NCBI GenBank assembly: GCA_024232355.1
Contig: JAAEPW010000296.1
Location: 1 to 16,355 of the forward strand
Length of the DNA stretch: 16,355 bases
DNA from: Chloroflexota bacterium
GTDB lineage: Bacteria; Chloroflexota; Anaerolineae; B4-G1
Direction: 5' to 3'
The notes beneath the pieces are model-generated. The model did not search any database, was not told the DNA's origin, and saw nothing but the letters and a program-made list of their open reading frames with translations. Below are positions 1 to 7,357 of the stretch, piece by piece. Numbering within the stretch: position 1 is the stretch's first letter; each line of letters starts with the position of its first letter. Both the position numbers and the translations under genes were made by a program.

Positions 1-22
1 GTTTTCCAAGTTCTTGGAAAAC
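1..22. promoter_or_regulatory. 22-bp perfect palindrome, operator candidate
   Basis: The first 22 bases form a perfect inverted repeat: GTTTTCCAAG and CTTGGAAAAC flank a TT centre. It lies beyond the 3' end of the zinc-ribbon gene. Since every gene here runs leftwards, it is where the promoter of a gene left of the window would be. The short centre and 10-bp arms suit a dimeric repressor site better than a terminator, and no T-run follows on either strand. The regulator is unknown. Confidence 0.45.
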
Positions 23-100
23 TAATTCTCACTGATCGGTCATTTTTTGACTACTATCGTGTGCAGATAGGCAGCAGTCAATCTCAAAACGGGAATTGCT

Positions 101-196
101 GTTGGCTTGTTTCCTTGGGCTAGGGGCGGTGGAGTGTGGGGTGGGGAGTTGGGGGTGGTGGATGTGGGGAAGAATCGGTGGGTAGGGCATTGCCCA
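101..196 (+). repeat. Dispersed G-rich intergenic repeat, copy A
   Basis: This copy begins at TTGGCTTGTTTCCTTGGGC, continues as a GGGGCGGTGGAGTG-type G-rich block and ends at GGGCATTGCCC. The same order of words occurs in copies B, D and E. The block from about 123 to 160 has four runs of four or more G, a possible G-quadruplex on the plus strand. I see no gene in 1-248. Confidence 0.7.
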
Positions 197-248
197 AACG
201 ATCATGACCAGCTTCAAGGCACCAAGTCACCTTGAGGGATGACGGTCA

Positions 249-1283
249 TCATACCCGACGGGTGTCAGTATTGCAATAGGGGCACAGCAGGTGGGTGGCC
301 GAAACTGGAAATGACAAACGAGCACCGCACTTACGGCAGGGCACTGCTTCACTATTGACGTCGATGGTGTAGCCGCAATACTCACATACGACCTGCTGTG
401 CGCCAGCAAGGCTTTGAATCTCGCCCCCGCAAGCACCGCATTGGTGACTGTCGGTCTGATGGGGTTGGGCCTCGTCATATTCGGCATCAAGCCCGAACAT
501 CTTTAACAGCCGTTCGCCATCGGCAGGCGATAGGTGGGGAAGCCAGCCCTGGCAAAAGGTCGAATACTCCATCCGTATGGCGACGCTCGGTGGCGCTTTG
601 TCTGGATCCATTGCGTCCACACCCGTCTCACGTATAAGGTCATAGGCCAGTTCCATTTGCTGTTTGAACAACTCGGCATAGGGCCAAAATTCACCAGCCA
701 CCATCCAGGCGCCACCCGGTGTTGGAATTCGCTGGAGGGAGGTCACCAATGTCTTCATTTTGGCGTCAAGGGGAGCTTGACGAGGGTCCAGGTCCTTAGT
801 GACCACGCACTCGGCGAGATAAGCGATCAACTGCTCGCGAAAGTCCGCATCGTGCTGAGCCCGAGGCGAAACAGCCATAGGGCATTCCTGAATCCACTGG
901 GAATATACCTGGTGGTGTATCTCACGATAAGTATCTCGATCTCCACGCGCCTTGGCCTGCTCCAGGGAACCCTGCACCTGAGCGATGAGGCGGTGGAAGA
1001 CAGTATTGGTGATCCCAGCGTTGGTGTTGGCGTTGGCGATGCGAAAGTCATAGTCGATCAACGTGCCGCAATAGTCACAGTAAAGGTAGGCGGTCTTTGA
1101 CGGTAGCGACTTGGGTGCGCCACATTGGCTGCAACTAACCCGCTTGACAAATCGAGAATGGGCTTTCAATGAGGCGGGCAGGGCATCGTCTGGGCGGGGC
1201 AGTCCGACTGAGACTCCCGTTGGCTGCGCCAACTTGACGCGCTTTGCTCGCTTGCGCTTTTTGAACAAGTCGAATAATTTCAT
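249..1283 (-). CDS. Triple zinc-ribbon protein of unknown function
   Basis: Encodes 344 residues. I chose the ATG at 1283 (MKLFDLF) because GAGAGG stands just upstream; the frame stays open 66 nt further but without a comparable site. The N-terminus is very basic (KKRKRAKR, residues 8-15). Three zinc ribbons have identical spacing CxxC-x14-CxxC: C51/C54/C69/C72, C282/C285/C300/C303 and C316/C319/C334/C337. Between the first and second lies about 200 residues of predicted helical, soluble sequence with no motif I recognise. There is no signal peptide or membrane segment, so it is probably cytoplasmic. Paired ribbons and the basic tail suggest nucleic-acid or protein binding, but that is inference. 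It has its own promoter and repeat B separates it from the response regulator, so it is probably not in that operon. Confidence 0.85.
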   Translation of the reverse strand: MKLFDLFKKRKRAKRVKLAQPTGVSVGLPRPDDALPASLKAHSRFVKRVSCSQCGAPKSLPSKTAYLYCDYCGTLIDYDFRIANANTNAGITNTVFHRLIAQVQGSLEQAKARGDRDTYREIHHQVYSQWIQECPMAVSPRAQHDADFREQLIAYLAECVVTKDLDPRQAPLDAKMKTLVTSLQRIPTPGGAWMVAGEFWPYAELFKQQMELAYDLIRETGVDAMDPDKAPPSVAIRMEYSTFCQGWLPHLSPADGERLLKMFGLDAEYDEAQPHQTDSHQCGACGGEIQSLAGAQQVVCEYCGYTIDVNSEAVPCRKCGARLSFPVSATHLLCPYCNTDTRRV

Positions 1284-1320
1284 AGGCCTCTCTCTTGACA
1301 TTGGTATAGATGATGGTGAT

Positions 1321-1349
1321 ATTGTATAGTAGTTTCCAAATTTTCGCAA
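1321..1349 (-). promoter_or_regulatory. Promoter of the zinc-ribbon gene
   Basis: Read on the minus strand, TTGCGA (1344-1349) and TACAAT (1321-1326) are 17 bp apart. Transcription would start about 30 nt before the ATG at 1283. The same -10 word, TACAAT, occurs in the tetR promoter of this window. Confidence 0.5.
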
Positions 1350-1466
1350 AGAGAATGTTCAAGTCTTGAGACAACTGAAAGTGGGGCACAGTTTTTACTC
1401 AGCCCCTGTCCTGATCGAAAAGTACAAGGACGACCCAACCGAAGGCACACCACCGCTTTCTACTAA

Positions 1467-1577
1467 TCGCTCCCTCGCTGTCTTCCCCTGTTCTGCCTGG
1501 ATAGCACATTGGCTTGTTCCTTTGGGCCGGGGGTGGTGGAATGCGGGGGGAGTTGCGTTGGGGTGCGGCATTGCTGC
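1467..1577 (+). repeat. Dispersed G-rich intergenic repeat, copy B
   Basis: Contains CGCTCCCTCGCTGTCT, CCCCTGTTCTGCC, CATTGGCTTGTTCC, TTGGGCC and GGTGGAATGCGGGGGG followed by AGTTGCGTTGGGG, in the order also seen in copies D and E. It fills much of the 325-bp gap (1284-1608) between the response regulator and the zinc-ribbon gene. Apart from the promoter at 1321-1349, nothing else was seen in that gap. Confidence 0.75.
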
Positions 1578-1608
1578 TTGGCGCAGAACGTAAAGCTCTT
1601 TTTTCTCG

Positions 1609-2004
1609 CTATTCTTCCTCAGCATGTTCCGTGATCATTGTCACGGCTGAGTTTATGGCTGATTCGATCTGATATATTTGGAACGGTTTTATCAGGTATG
1701 CGGCGGGTTGCAGTCTCTGAGCTCGTTCCTTTGTTTCATCATCTGAATAACCAGTCATAAATATGATGGGAATTGTGTGGCGCGAGATAATCTCACGGGC
1801 AGCCTCAATGCCGTCTATCGTGCCTGCTAGGCGTATGTCCATCAGGATGACGTCGGGCTGCTCCCGTTCTGTCCGTTCAATTGCCTCTTCCCCAGTGGCA
1901 ATCGGATCGGAAACCGTGTATCCCAACTGGATCAGTTCTCCTTGCAAATACAACGCTGCCAGGAACTCGTCTTCGACGATCAAAACGTGAATCTTTTTTT
2001 CCAT
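1609..2004 (-). CDS. Single-domain (CheY-like) response regulator
   Basis: The 131 residues form a receiver domain and nothing more. The acidic pair E11-D12, phospho-acceptor D56 (in LMDIRL), T84 (FMTG) and K106 (IKPF) are all present, so it should be phosphorylated. There is no DNA-binding, ANTAR or enzymatic output domain; the chain ends about 20 residues after the KPF motif. It starts only 3 nt after the stop codon of the sensor kinase gene, so the two are almost surely co-transcribed and are cognate partners. Its output must come through another protein, such as a further kinase, a phosphotransfer protein or a protein-protein target, none of which is visible here. Confidence 0.93.
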   Translation of the reverse strand: MEKKIHVLIVEDEFLAALYLQGELIQLGYTVSDPIATGEEAIERTEREQPDVILMDIRLAGTIDGIEAAREIISRHTIPIIFMTGYSDDETKERAQRLQPAAYLIKPFQIYQIESAINSAVTMITEHAEEE

Positions 2005-2007
2005 CGC

Positions 2008-5000
2008 TCATACCCTCGGACTGTACAAATCATCCCTGAACCGGATGTGCCACGTAACACCGCTGATGGTATCAATCGTCACTTCCCCTCCAAGTTGGTG
2101 TTCAGCTAGCCCAAGGACTGTCTGGATCCCCAATGTATCGCTTTGTCTAAAATCAAAATCCTGCGGGATCCCTACGCCATTGTCAGAGACCTGGAGCACG
2201 ATCATGCTTTCCTTGACCCTGCGAACTTGAATACAAATCTCACCTTTGCGATCTCCAGGAAAGGCGTATTTTAGTGCATTGGAGAGCAGTTCGTTCAAGA
2301 TCAACCCACAGGGGATGGCCGTGTCTATCAATATGGGTATATCCTCTAGGTCCAAAACGAGCGCAATCTGCTTGGGGACGATTTTGTAGCTGTCAAACGC
2401 GAGATGAGCCAAATCAGTGATGTACTCGCGCAGATCAATACTCGATAGGTTTTGCGCCTGATAGAGTTTCTGATGCACCAGCGCCATTGTCTTGATACGA
2501 TTTTCCATCTCCCGGAGGATGTGCAGCGTGAATTCATCCTGGATGTGATTAGCCTGAAGGGCGAGCATTGAGGAAATGACGACCATGTTGTTCTTGGTGC
2601 GGTGGTATAGCTCGCGCAAGAGCGCCTCTTTTTCATGGAGCGATGCTTTGATCTGCTCCTCGGCCTGCTTGATCTCGGTAATGTCACGTGATACACCCAA
2701 TACTGTCTTTACATTGCCACTGGCGTCAAATTCGGGGAACAAGCGCCAATCCAAATAGACCTTGCCTTGATCACTTTCCCAATCAAAGATGCTTTGCGCT
2801 GGTTCTCCTGTTTTGAACACCCTTATGATTTTCTCCTCCCACAAATTACTCAACTCGGCGTCAAATCCTGCCTCTCGATGTGTTTTTCCGATGATGTCTT
2901 CCTCGCTAAATCCGGATACCCGTAGGGCAGCCGGGTTCTCATACACGTGTCGACATTTCTCATCATAGCGCATGATATAGTCCTGACTGTTTTCGGCTAA
3001 CGATCTGAATTTTTCTTCGCTCTCACGCAGCGATTCCTCCGCTCGTACCCGCTCGGTGGTGTCAACGCCAATTGCCCAGGTTTTCCAACCTGGCACAGGA
3101 AACGATTCCGAGATATTTGACCACGAAATTGTCTTTACAGAACCTCCTTTGCAGGTCAATCTCATTTCCCAGTCAACAAAGTTGTTGCCCCGATTTCCCC
3201 ATTCTTCCATAATCTGTTGGCGGTATGTATTGTCTGGGTAAAGAATTTCGACTACATTCGGGTTGTTCACAATCTCATCACTAGTATATCCGGTGACTTG
3301 TTCACATGCATGATTCCAAAATATAAAATTGTCGTCAAAATCATATGCGTTGACCAGAATTGGCATATTCTGAACCACTGAACGGAAGCGACTCTCACTC
3401 TCCCGCAGTGCCTTTTCCATCTGCTTGCGCTCGGTGATGTTCTCAAAGGTTGTGTACACTTGGTAGGTTTCTTTCTCTTCTGTTCGGGACTGGGGTACGG
3501 CGTTGATGTTTATCCAAACGAAATCTTGCCTTTGCGGATGAAAGATTCCCATCACCACATCTTGTACCTCTTTCCCGGTTCGCAAGGCAACCATAGCCGG
3601 ATGTGTATTTCCGTGGAAATCAGAGCCATCCTCGTGGATGGCCCGCCAACGAGGATCTATAGATGTTCTTCCCTGCATCTGGTCAAGGGTCAACCCCAAG
3701 ATGCTTTCGGCGGCGGGGTTTGCCAAAGTGATTTCTCCTTGAGCACTCTGATACACAACTCCCTGTACCATTGTCTCGAACAGCATCCTGTGCCGTTCTT
3801 CGCTTTCACGCAGAGCAACTTCCATTTGCTTGCGCTCGGTGATTTCACAAGTGAGGTCATCTAGCGTCTGTTTCAACTGCTTGGCCATACTGTTGAACGA
3901 TTGGGTTAACTCGCCCAACTCGCCAATCCAATTGACGGTGGTCATTTGCTCCCACTCGCCTTTGGCCAGGGCTTGGGTAGAAACGTTGAGCCGCAAAATC
4001 GGATCGGTCACCCGGCGCGCAGTGATGATGCCAACGATGATGGCGATGACCAAAGCGGCAACACTGAGAAAAGCCGTTGTACGATTATTGGCGTCAATCT
4101 GTGCCATAAAATCCGCTTCGGGTACGATGACGACGATAAGCCAATCAATGCCATATTCATCCTGAATCGGCGATACATGGAGGAATTGACGCTGTCCCGC
4201 AATTTCGAATTCAAGATATTGCTCAGCGGAGATGTTGTCAAAATCACCAAATTGTGCGCTCAGGAATTCGGCGGCCTGACGAATCGCGGGAACTTGGCTT
4301 TCCCAAGCATAAAGCCGCCTTTGTGCTTGATCTCCTTCCGGATCGGTGAAGGGGTTCTCATCTGTCGAGGAAGCGACCAATAAACCAGAACGTTCTATGA
4401 TAAAACTTGAACCCGTCTCACCGATCTTGAGCGACTTTATAAAGTCGCGGAGGTGTGAGATAAAGATATCAATCGAAGCCACCCCGAGCAGGTTTTGTCC
4501 CTCATCATACACGGGACGGCTGGCAGCAATAGCCAAATCATGCCCGGTGAACAGGATATAGACGTCGCTCCAGGTGGCACCGCCTTTTTCGAGGGCGTCC
4601 GTATACCAGGGACGAGTTCGAGCATCAAAATCGGGGATCGTTGTTAACACATCTGTGCGATTTCCCTCGCTATCCGTGGCGTATTTGTTCCACGTGCTTG
4701 TAGCAAGTCTATCCGTGACGGTAGTGTACAGAGACCCACCCGCCCCCTCACGCCCGGCGCCTACCAACCCACCTGCCGTATAACCGAAATAGGTGCTGGT
4801 CACTGAATCGAAAACTTGAATTTGTTCCCAAAAATGATGCTCCATACGATGCGCATCATCGACGTTCAACAATCCCTGGCGAAGGGCTGTCGCGTTGATT
4901 TGGGTGATCTGGTGCGGTGTGTTTAGAAACGTGTCCAAATGCTCTTCAATGCGAGCTGTTATCTCGCTGCGCAGTTGGTGGGCAACGTTGTTCACTGCTT

Positions 5001-5130
5001 GCCGTCCATTCCGAAACGAGAGATAGCCTACCAGTCCCACTGCCAATACGATTTGAGCAACAAATGGAACAACAAGCACGACCCGTAGCGGGATGCTGGC
5101 GATCAATTTATTTCGAGATTGTGACGACAT
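2008..5130 (-). CDS. Membrane sensor histidine kinase (dCache-HAMP-3xPAS-HisKA_2)
   Basis: A 1040-residue kinase. I place the start at ATG 5130 (MSSQSRN), with GGGAG 8 nt upstream; an in-frame TTG at 5145 is less likely. Order: membrane segment about 15-37; extracytoplasmic sensor of about 310 residues resembling dCache, where such domains bind small ligands; second membrane segment about 352-372; HAMP about 373-425; three PAS domains at about 445-560, 578-690 and 705-820, joined by similar ITERKQME...LRESE linkers; HisKA_2 dimerisation/phosphoacceptor region with H843 in LYHRTKNN; HATPase with N box (NELLSNALKYAF, near 945) and G box (DNGVGIP, near 980). The YHRxKNN box is the HWE/HisKA_2 type, which often pairs with stand-alone receivers, as here. 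The ligand is unknown. PAS2 and PAS3 carry the usual core words, but no specific cofactor residue could be assigned. Confidence 0.93.
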   Translation of the reverse strand: MSSQSRNKLIASIPLRVVLVVPFVAQIVLAVGLVGYLSFRNGRQAVNNVAHQLRSEITARIEEHLDTFLNTPHQITQINATALRQGLLNVDDAHRMEHHFWEQIQVFDSVTSTYFGYTAGGLVGAGREGAGGSLYTTVTDRLATSTWNKYATDSEGNRTDVLTTIPDFDARTRPWYTDALEKGGATWSDVYILFTGHDLAIAASRPVYDEGQNLLGVASIDIFISHLRDFIKSLKIGETGSSFIIERSGLLVASSTDENPFTDPEGDQAQRRLYAWESQVPAIRQAAEFLSAQFGDFDNISAEQYLEFEIAGQRQFLHVSPIQDEYGIDWLIVVIVPEADFMAQIDANNRTTAFLSVAALVIAIIVGIITARRVTDPILRLNVSTQALAKGEWEQMTTVNWIGELGELTQSFNSMAKQLKQTLDDLTCEITERKQMEVALRESEERHRMLFETMVQGVVYQSAQGEITLANPAAESILGLTLDQMQGRTSIDPRWRAIHEDGSDFHGNTHPAMVALRTGKEVQDVVMGIFHPQRQDFVWININAVPQSRTEEKETYQVYTTFENITERKQMEKALRESESRFRSVVQNMPILVNAYDFDDNFIFWNHACEQVTGYTSDEIVNNPNVVEILYPDNTYRQQIMEEWGNRGNNFVDWEMRLTCKGGSVKTISWSNISESFPVPGWKTWAIGVDTTERVRAEESLRESEEKFRSLAENSQDYIMRYDEKCRHVYENPAALRVSGFSEEDIIGKTHREAGFDAELSNLWEEKIIRVFKTGEPAQSIFDWESDQGKVYLDWRLFPEFDASGNVKTVLGVSRDITEIKQAEEQIKASLHEKEALLRELYHRTKNNMVVISSMLALQANHIQDEFTLHILREMENRIKTMALVHQKLYQAQNLSSIDLREYITDLAHLAFDSYKIVPKQIALVLDLEDIPILIDTAIPCGLILNELLSNALKYAFPGDRKGEICIQVRRVKESMIVLQVSDNGVGIPQDFDFRQSDTLGIQTVLGLAEHQLGGEVTIDTISGVTWHIRFRDDLYSPRV

Positions 5131-5271
5131 TACAATATCTCCCAAGTGTGCAAACTAGATTTTCTTGTTCCCGAGCATGTCCCATCCATCGCTATGTTGT
5201 TCCATGTACAGCACTTTTTCGTGGCGTCCCACTCTGTTGCTCCGAAAGAAGAATGTGAACAGTCTCAGTGT

Positions 5272-5299
5272 AGTATACGTCTCTTTTTGGTCTGTGCAA
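5272..5299 (-). promoter_or_regulatory. Tentative promoter of the kinase operon
   Basis: On the minus strand TTGCAC (5294-5299) and TATACT (5272-5277) are 16 bp apart. The -10 is good and the -35 is poor. The leader to the kinase ATG would be about 140 nt. No other candidate in 5131-5400 looked better. Confidence 0.25.
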
Positions 5300-5467
5300 A
5301 TTCGTTGGTCTCCAACATGATGTGGACCATCAACAAGAGAGTAAATACGCTGTGAAATTATTTAACATCAGAGGCACAAAGCATAATTCTGCGCCAGTCG
5401 TGGAAAACCAACCTAACCCCCAATCCCCTCATTCCCCACCTCATCCATCTCCATCTCACCTAACCTC

Positions 5468-5612
5468 GCCCCATCGCTCGCCACTGCTGAAACAGAGGCG
5501 CGGTCCCTCGGCTCACCTCGCTTTCTCACCGTGCAGAAACCTGGTAATGAGCCTCGGGCCAGGGGCGATGGAATGCGGCGGGGGGAGTTGGCGGCGGGGA
5601 CTTTGCCGCTAA
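5468..5612 (+). repeat. Dispersed repeat, copy C (module 1 joined to G-rich module)
   Basis: 5468-5561 matches 14301-14393 of copy E along its whole length, with about seven substitutions and one indel. In copy E this module continues into CACAGATTGCC; here it passes instead at CCTCGGGCCA into the G-rich block (GGGGCGATGGAATGCGGC and onwards) known from copies B and D. Long frames through it are not gene-like. Confidence 0.75.
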
Positions 5613-5640
5613 TGGTGATCGGGAGTTTCGTTCATCTGCT

Positions 5641-5835
5641 CACAGATTGCCACAGGAATCATCGGCCTGACCTGCCCAATTGCCTCCGCCGCCGACGTGG
5701 TCAAGTCCGCTCACTCACCGTCTCTCCCTGTTCTGGCCAGGTGGTGTTATTGAATCTCGTTGCTCCCGTGCAAAATATGATGGAATACGGCGTGGGAAGT
5801 TGCGTCGTGGAGCAGGGAATGATCGGTGGATGGCG
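5641..5835 (+). repeat. Dispersed repeat, copy C2 (module 2 and degraded module 3)
   Basis: Starts CACAGATTGCCACAGGAA, then GCCTGACCTGCCCA and CTCACCGTCTC, CCAGGTGGTG and GATGGAATACGGCGTGG. The first half aligns with 14392-14490 of copy E. The second half is a decayed version of the G-rich module, ending near GGAATGATCGGTGG. With copy C it accounts for about half of the 810-bp gap 5131-5940. The rest (5300-5467, 5836-5940) holds nothing I can name. Confidence 0.65.
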
Positions 5836-5940
5836 TTGTCTGTGACCACAAGCGGGGGGGCGCTGTTGATTTGGCTATGTCGTTTTTGGTGGAAAGGCTA
5901 ACGGTATGCGCTGTAGGCAGCTCACCCTAACCCGATATAC

Positions 5941-6621
5941 TTATCCAATAAAACGGAACAAATAGGGAATAATAGAGTAATTGGTCCAGAAGATAGGCGC
6001 CAGATTCAGTATCAAATGCGGGATGAAGGTGAACACCATCTGTCGAGACTGTCTCCACACGAGGAGGTGGAGAAAGCCTGACAGCGACGTTAGTACAATG
6101 AAGAGGGTTCCAAAAGGCGTGTCGGCTTGGACGGTATGTAGGAATTGCACCCAGAAGCTGGTATGGATTAAACCGACAAAGGTCGAGAACAACAACAGGC
6201 CGATCACACGGTAAACGATATTGACCTTCTTTGGATACAGGTCCCAAGCTTCGAAAATGTAAATCCAAAGGACTTGTTCGGTAGCCGCATTGAGTGGCGC
6301 CCAAACCAGAGCTGTCAACAGCATACCAAGCGGCTGGATTGATGGATTAACTATTGGTGATAGCCAAGCACAGACCAGGCAACCCAAGATGACGCCGATA
6401 TTCAGGTAGAAGGTGAGCGGCGGTTTGGCGGGAAAGGCGTTGCGGTAGCCAATTGCTCCGCGTCTCCACTTGACCAGTCCCCAAGCTAAGCCGTAATAGA
6501 GCAACATAGGCAGGAAGGCTCCAGTACGATTATACAAGAAGCCAGCTACGAAAGGCAGAAATATGGCTATTCCAGCAGTCAAAACGAGATCGAGTTTGGC
6601 GGGTTCCCAAGACTTGTACAT
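5941..6621 (-). CDS. CPBP-family-like integral membrane protein, motif 1 degenerate
   Basis: Encodes 226 residues with about seven hydrophobic segments (near 12-30, 36-51, 71-90, 97-124, 137-152, 170-189, 197-224). The start at ATG 6621 has GGGGAG 7 nt upstream. The topology and an exact HxxxN motif (H202-N206, in PHLILN) fit the CPBP (CAAX protease/bacteriocin-processing, ABI) family, and H153 lies where the central histidine would be. The family's first motif, EExxxR, is only partly kept: E115 is followed by Q116, and no arginine stands at 120. It may therefore be a non-catalytic relative or a member with altered chemistry. It is a single-gene unit between two repeat-filled gaps, with its own promoter. 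CPBP membership is moderately sure; activity is not. Confidence 0.7.
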   Translation of the reverse strand: MYKSWEPAKLDLVLTAGIAIFLPFVAGFLYNRTGAFLPMLLYYGLAWGLVKWRRGAIGYRNAFPAKPPLTFYLNIGVILGCLVCAWLSPIVNPSIQPLGMLLTALVWAPLNAATEQVLWIYIFEAWDLYPKKVNIVYRVIGLLLFSTFVGLIHTSFWVQFLHTVQADTPFGTLFIVLTSLSGFLHLLVWRQSRQMVFTFIPHLILNLAPIFWTNYSIIPYLFRFIG

Positions 6622-6826
6622 GCTATACTCCCCTTTTCAAAAAAGCAAAGCGCGCAGCGGGTCGGGTAGCCAGGGAGTGTCGTGGCCATAGGGGGGTGCG
6701 ACACGTTTCTCTCAAACTGTCGCCCATTGAGGGTGACAAGGGACAGAGAGCAAGGGGTAGGTAATTGAAGGCAGCCACGGCCTTTGGTCGCCAGAACTTT
6801 GACAACTGTGTGTTCATCTAGCTACG

Positions 6827-6855
6827 ATGATAGCACGAATCGTGCGAAAGATCAA
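6827..6855 (-). promoter_or_regulatory. Promoter with palindrome in the spacer, CPBP gene
   Basis: On the minus strand TTGATC (6850-6855) and TATCAT (6827-6832) are 17 bp apart. The spacer carries a perfect 13-bp palindrome, GCACGA-A-TCGTGC (plus strand, 6833-6845), directly next to the -10. This position suits a repressor, or a MerR-like activator that bends the spacer. The leader to the ATG at 6621 is about 200 nt and contains a small stem (GTGTCG 6677-6682 with CGACAC 6699-6704). Confidence 0.45.
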
Positions 6856-6862
6856 CCTTTTA

Positions 6863-6903
6863 TCTCCCACGTGAATGAGGGAGATCACGTACTTGCGGTA
6901 CGT
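6863..6903. other. Interlocked inverted repeats upstream of the CPBP promoter
   Basis: TCTCCC (6863-6868), ACGTGA (6869-6874), GGGAGA (6879-6884) and TCACGT (6885-6890) pair as 1-2-1'-2', a pseudoknot order, if transcribed. A further perfect stem, ACGTAC (6887-6892) with GTACGT (6898-6903), overlaps the last arm. As DNA these are clustered CACGT-type half-sites next to the promoter. Function is unknown. Confidence 0.35.
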
Positions 6904-7043
6904 AGGCCCTACAACGGATGATTGGTCACCAAAACAGAGGATGTGGAAAAAACTACCGAGATGCAATGCCACCCCATTGTCTATCCAGGCTCCCCCATTG
7001 GCGAGAGCGCCCAGGTGAACGTTGAGTCGCTCCTGCTGGTCGG

Positions 7044-7290
7044 TGATGGTGTGGTCCGCTCCCTCGCCGTCTCCCCCTGTTCTGTCCAGGTAGTGCACTG
7101 CCTTGTTTCCTTGGGCCAGGGGCGGTGGAATGTGGAGTGGGGGGAGTTGGCGGTGGGGGGTGGGGTGCGGGGTTGGCGGTTGGAGTGGGGATGCTGTGCC
7201 TTTCGGTGGACGATCCTGGGAGGAACTTTGGTTTGCTGTGGTGGGTGCGAGCGTTGTATCTAGAGATGTGGGGGGAGTTGCGTTGGGAGG
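7044..7290 (+). repeat. Dispersed G-rich intergenic repeat, copy D
   Basis: Contains CCGCTCCCTCGCCGTCTCC, CCTTGTTTCCTTGGGCCAGG, GGCGGTGGAATGTGG, several G runs (strong G-quadruplex pattern near 7138-7175), GGGGATGCTGTGCCTTTCGG, TTTGGTTTGCTGTGGTGGG and GGGGGGAGTTGCGTTGGG. The last three words recur in order in copy E only. It occupies the left side of the promoter-to-gene gap 6622-7357; the other parts of that gap are the leader and promoter of the CPBP gene and about 130 bp with no signal. Confidence 0.75.
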
Positions 7291-7357
7291 GATGCTAGTG
7301 TCAGCGTTCAGGAGCATCTTTATCGGCTGCCGTCGCGTCGGTCAATGGTCAATCATG

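Noticed and set aside
534..1100. Plus-strand 188-codon open frame
   Set aside because: It is antisense to the zinc-ribbon gene, whose cysteine motifs and ribosome site are convincing; the plus-strand translation shows no domain.
3460..4383. Several plus-strand frames of 110-145 codons
   Set aside because: Antisense to the PAS and HAMP region of the sensor kinase, which is continuous and fully motif-supported.
6623..6817. Minus-strand 64-codon frame ending 1 nt before the CPBP start
   Set aside because: The position is tempting as a leader gene, but there is no ribosome site and the composition (Arg, Pro, Leu) is that of random GC-rich sequence.
6814..7317. Minus-strand 167-codon frame
   Set aside because: Its first half is the translated G-rich repeat D (Pro/Thr/Ser strings) and its end runs through the CPBP promoter. 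The last 70 residues look somewhat protein-like and might be a remnant, but no family or start site supports a gene.
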